The position numbers and the translations under genes are program-made. The notes beneath the pieces are model-generated. The model had not been told where the DNA came from, made no database searches, and saw only the letters and a program-made list of their open reading frames with translations. This document shows, piece by piece, positions 6,154-8,184 of a stretch of 8,184 nt of DNA (positions are counted from its first letter, which is position 1; each line of letters starts with the position of its first letter). Source of the DNA: Candidatus Woesearchaeota archaeon (lineage in GTDB: Archaea; Nanobdellota; Nanobdellia; SCGC-AAA011-G17; GW2011-AR18); assembly GCA_018303515.1 (NCBI GenBank), contig JAGVXZ010000038.1:1-8184 (forward strand), given 5' to 3'.

Positions 6154-6298
6154 TTTCTAATAATTTATTTATTGAAGTTGTTAAGAATAAAATTTGATTT
6201 TTTAATGTAAATTTTTTTTTAAGTTCTGTTTCTTTAGAGTACTGATTACATACATCCTGTAAAATTTCAATATTGTGTCTTAACATATCTAAACTCAT
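6143..6298 (-). CDS. 51-residue helical protein nested between ATPase and platform genes
   Basis: This small gene reads MSLDMLRHNIEILQDVCNQY and continues to a TGA stop for 51 codons. Its start overlaps the stop of the ATPase gene as ATGA (4 bases) and its end overlaps the start of the platform gene by 11 bases, so it exactly fills what would otherwise be a 141-base gap in a gapless operon. That double overlap is the main evidence that it is real. It is predicted to be all-helical and amphipathic (Leu, Ile, Lys, Glu, Asn; no Pro or Gly), with no signal peptide or membrane segment and one Cys (17). A GGA about 9 bases before the ATG is a weak ribosome binding site; coupling with the ATPase is more likely. 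A run of nine A (the KKK codons 27-29) is a possible slippage or sequencing-error point. I do not recognise a family. A cytoplasmic adaptor between ATPase and platform is one possibility, based on position only. Confidence 0.68.
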   Translation of the reverse strand: MSLDMLRHNIEILQDVCNQYSKETELKKKFTLKNQILFLTTSINKLLENDN

Positions 6299-8010
6299 TT
6301 TATTCCAAATTTCCTTAAAACACTCTCGGGATCTTTATAATATTTGTGTATTATTTTTTGCACTTCTTTAAATCCAGCAATCTTTTTTTTATATAAAGTA
6401 TCAAGTAGTATTGTTCTTCTCTTTAATTCAGTTAATAATTCCCCTGTATTTTTACCAAATTGTATTGATATATCGTAGATTGCTTTGGATTTTGAATTGA
6501 AATGGAATTTGTTTGTTCTTGGATCCCACTTTATTACATTATTTGTTCTAACACCAGCCAGGTTTTCTTTTACTTCTAATAATTCATCAACAGAAGATAA
6601 TTTCCTTGCAGGTTTTCCTTTAACCATTGTTTGTTTCATAACACATACTGCTGATAAACCTTCAATTAAAGATCCGGATAAACTTATTGGAGGTGTTTGA
6701 AGTCTTCTTACCATTGTTTCTGCAGATTCTGCGTGCATTGTACCATATGAAGGATGTCCACTACTGATTCCCTGCATTAATACAAACGCTTCTTTACCCC
6801 TAATCTCACCTACAATAATATAATCAGGTCTTTGTCTAAATGCTTCTTTAAGTAAATCAAATAATGAAACTTCACCATATCTTTCTCCAGCTAAATTTGA
6901 TAATCCAACTCCTGCTCTTGCAACAGAAGGCAACCAGTTCTCATGTTCTAAAGCTAATTCTCTTGTGTCTTCAATTGAAACTATTCTATCTTGAGGAGGT
7001 AAAAAAAATGCAATACAATTTAAGAATGATGTTTTTCCACTACCTGTTCCACCTATTACCATGAAACTCCTCTCATGTTCAATTAACATCCAGATATATG
7101 CAAGTGCTTCTGCTGAAACAGTTCCTTTCTCCATAAGTTGTATTGGACTCCATGGCTCTTTTGTAAATTTCCTTATTGTGAATGATGGACCTTTGGATGT
7201 AATATCTTGTGTATATGTTGCATTTACCCTACTTCCATCAGGTAAACTTGAATCTAATAATGGCTCTGCGTATGAAACATGTTTTCCACTTTTTTGTGCT
7301 AATTTCTCTACAAAACTTGCTAATTGCGGAATATTATCATAGTTTAAAGAGGTTCTTATATTTCTAAACTTTCTGTGAACAATATAAACAGGAGATTTAA
7401 TACCATTACATTCAACATCCTCTATGTAATAATCGTTCATTAGTGGTTCAAGTTCATTTAAACCTACAAAGTCTCTATAAATATAATAGATTAATTTTAA
7501 GAATGAAGATTTTGTAACTTCAATTGATAATTCTGTCATTAAAACTCTTACATTTTTTTCTAAATATAATAAAATAGTATCCGGATTTTTTACATTAATG
7601 AAACTTAAATTTATTAATTCTCTTATTCCAGATTCTAATAATTTCAAGATCTTTTTTTCTTCTTGATTTAATTCTGGTTCTTCAATTTTGTAAACTAATT
7701 CAGTTTCGTTTTGATCCCAATATATATGAGCAAAACAATATGGCGGGATTAAAGGATATCTAATATTAATTTCTGATGAATCTTTGAAGTCGGGAATTTC
7801 TGGAATTCCTTGTTGTTTTTCTATTTGAAATAAGGGCTTTTCTATATCTTCTGATTTTATGGGATTAGGAGTTTTAGGTTGAAATTCTTTTATCTCTTTT
7901 TTCTCCACTTTTTTTTTTCCTCTTATCAATGCAATAATAACATAAATTATAATAAGAAAAGCTATTACAGCCGCCACAACCATTGGAACTATGTAATTTG
8001 TTTCAACCAT
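6295..8010 (-). CDS. TadA/FlaI-family type II/IV secretion ATPase with N-terminal membrane anchor
   Basis: This 571-residue hexameric ATPase probably powers assembly of the pilin-like proteins encoded downstream. All core motifs are present: Walker A GGTGSGKT (320-327), Asp box SIEDTREL (345-352), Walker B region RPDYIIVGEIRG (394-405) with Glu402, and His box GTMHAE (423-428). An archaeal FlaI/PilB-like N-terminal domain (about 85-290) includes YKIEEPEL, YRDFVGLNELEPLMND, YIEDVECNG and SLPDGSRVNATY. The C-terminal part (about 470-571), ending KYYKDPESVLRKFG, is also typical of archaeal members. Oddly, residues 8-29 form a strong hydrophobic segment (VPMVVAAVIAFLIIIYVIIALI) followed by RGKKKVEKK, that is, a membrane anchor. 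Homologues are normally soluble and held only by the platform. The next in-frame Met is residue 158, inside the conserved domain, so the anchor is not obviously a start-site error. It is the first gene of the operon and overlaps the 51-codon gene by 4 bases. FlaI itself is unlikely because no archaellum genes are present. Confidence 0.93.
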   Translation of the reverse strand: MVETNYIVPMVVAAVIAFLIIIYVIIALIRGKKKVEKKEIKEFQPKTPNPIKSEDIEKPLFQIEKQQGIPEIPDFKDSSEINIRYPLIPPYCFAHIYWDQNETELVYKIEEPELNQEEKKILKLLESGIRELINLSFINVKNPDTILLYLEKNVRVLMTELSIEVTKSSFLKLIYYIYRDFVGLNELEPLMNDYYIEDVECNGIKSPVYIVHRKFRNIRTSLNYDNIPQLASFVEKLAQKSGKHVSYAEPLLDSSLPDGSRVNATYTQDITSKGPSFTIRKFTKEPWSPIQLMEKGTVSAEALAYIWMLIEHERSFMVIGGTGSGKTSFLNCIAFFLPPQDRIVSIEDTRELALEHENWLPSVARAGVGLSNLAGERYGEVSLFDLLKEAFRQRPDYIIVGEIRGKEAFVLMQGISSGHPSYGTMHAESAETMVRRLQTPPISLSGSLIEGLSAVCVMKQTMVKGKPARKLSSVDELLEVKENLAGVRTNNVIKWDPRTNKFHFNSKSKAIYDISIQFGKNTGELLTELKRRTILLDTLYKKKIAGFKEVQKIIHKYYKDPESVLRKFGIK

Positions 8011-8027
8011 TAAAATACCACTTCTTT

Positions 8028-8058
8028 TTATTAAATTTAGTTTATGAAGATTTTTAAA
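8028..8058 (-). promoter_or_regulatory. candidate promoter of the pilus-like operon
   Basis: Two TATA-like elements are visible on the minus strand. TTTAAAAA (8051-8058) would place the start near 8028, with a leader of about 18 bases. AATTTAATAA (8028-8037) is centred about 23 bases before the ATG and would give a nearly leaderless mRNA. AGTGGT, ending about 7 bases before the ATG, is only a weak Shine-Dalgarno match. The sequence alone does not decide between the two. Confidence 0.4.
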
Positions 8059-8171
8059 GGTTTAGGTTGTTTTTAGTTTTACTACTCTTTTGTTTTTGTA
8101 AAAATAAGATGGAAAAGTTTAAGATGTTCTAGTTTAGTTTAAGTTTAGATGGAGGGTTTATTTTTTATTGT

Positions 8172-8184
8172 AGAGGAGATAATG
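8172..8184 (+). promoter_or_regulatory. ribosome binding site and start codon of a divergent gene cut by the window edge
   Basis: AGAGGAG is followed three bases later by an ATG that forms the last three bases of the window. It resembles the aIF2 gamma start region (AAGGAG, 5 bases, ATG). An in-frame ATG at 8149 without a Shine-Dalgarno sequence is a weaker alternative start. A TATA-like TTTAGTTTAAG (8133-8143) lies at a suitable distance upstream. Nothing of the protein can be seen. Confidence 0.4.

Noticed and set aside
6485..7342. Three plus-strand open frames opposite the ATPase gene
   Set aside because: All lie over conserved ATPase coding sequence (Walker and His box regions) and encode low-complexity Leu/Ser/His-rich peptides, so they are shadows of the real frame.
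6295..8010. ATPase as archaellum FlaI and the platform genes as FlaJ
   Set aside because: Motifs fit the wider FlaI/TadA family, but two separate platform genes follow and there are no archaellins or FlaF/G/H genes in the window.
8011..8184. tRNA or other structured RNA in the right-hand intergenic region
   Set aside because: No cloverleaf, GTTCRA-type T-loop sequence or GC-rich stem is present; the region is plain AT-rich promoter-like DNA.
1..8184. CRISPR array, insertion sequence, integrase or attachment sites
   Set aside because: No regularly spaced repeats, transposase-like frames or long terminal inverted repeats were seen on either strand.

Overview
The window looks like archaeal chromosome with low G+C (roughly 30% by eye, not computed). 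The archaeal signs are a translation initiation factor aIF2 gamma gene, TTTATAAA-type TATA boxes (one placed for leaderless transcription), T-tract terminators, and an archaeal FlaI/TadA-like secretion ATPase with two GspF/TadC-type platform proteins. The very AT-rich coding, compact overlapping genes and reduced aIF2 gamma suggest a DPANN-type archaeon (Woesearchaeota/Pacearchaeota-like). That placement is inference only.

Layout. Positions 1-131 hold no convincing gene, apart from a possible ten-residue tail of a gene entering from the left. Next, on the minus strand, is a cupredoxin lipoprotein with a strong Shine-Dalgarno sequence (132-539), then a small DUF192-family protein (759-1037). 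An intergenic space of about 140 bases carries two divergent TATA boxes, one for the DUF192 gene and one for the plus-strand aIF2 gamma gene (1176-2381). Converging on aIF2 gamma is a six-gene minus-strand operon (8010 down to 2414). The last 174 bases are an AT-rich intergenic region. It holds the operon promoter and, on the plus strand, a ribosome binding site followed by an ATG at the very edge, probably the first codon of a divergent gene.

The operon is the main system. In transcription order it encodes a secretion ATPase with an N-terminal membrane anchor, a 51-residue helical protein that is easily missed, a platform protein with a coiled-coil and Pro-rich cytoplasmic extension, a second platform protein, and two proteins with pilin-like N-termini (M-x-K-K-G before a hydrophobic helix). 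All genes overlap or nearly touch (4, 11, 4 and 19 bases of overlap, then a 1-base gap), which points to translational coupling. Separate TadB- and TadC-like platform subunits resemble Tad/type IV pili more than the single-FlaJ archaellum. The likely product is a surface filament or pseudopilus assembly machine. No prepilin peptidase and no archaellum accessory gene (FlaG/F/H) lies in the window.

The points most worth checking are the membrane-anchored ATPase, the 51-residue gene, the shared and slightly non-canonical pilin processing signature, and an aIF2 gamma that has lost its zinc-knuckle cysteines.
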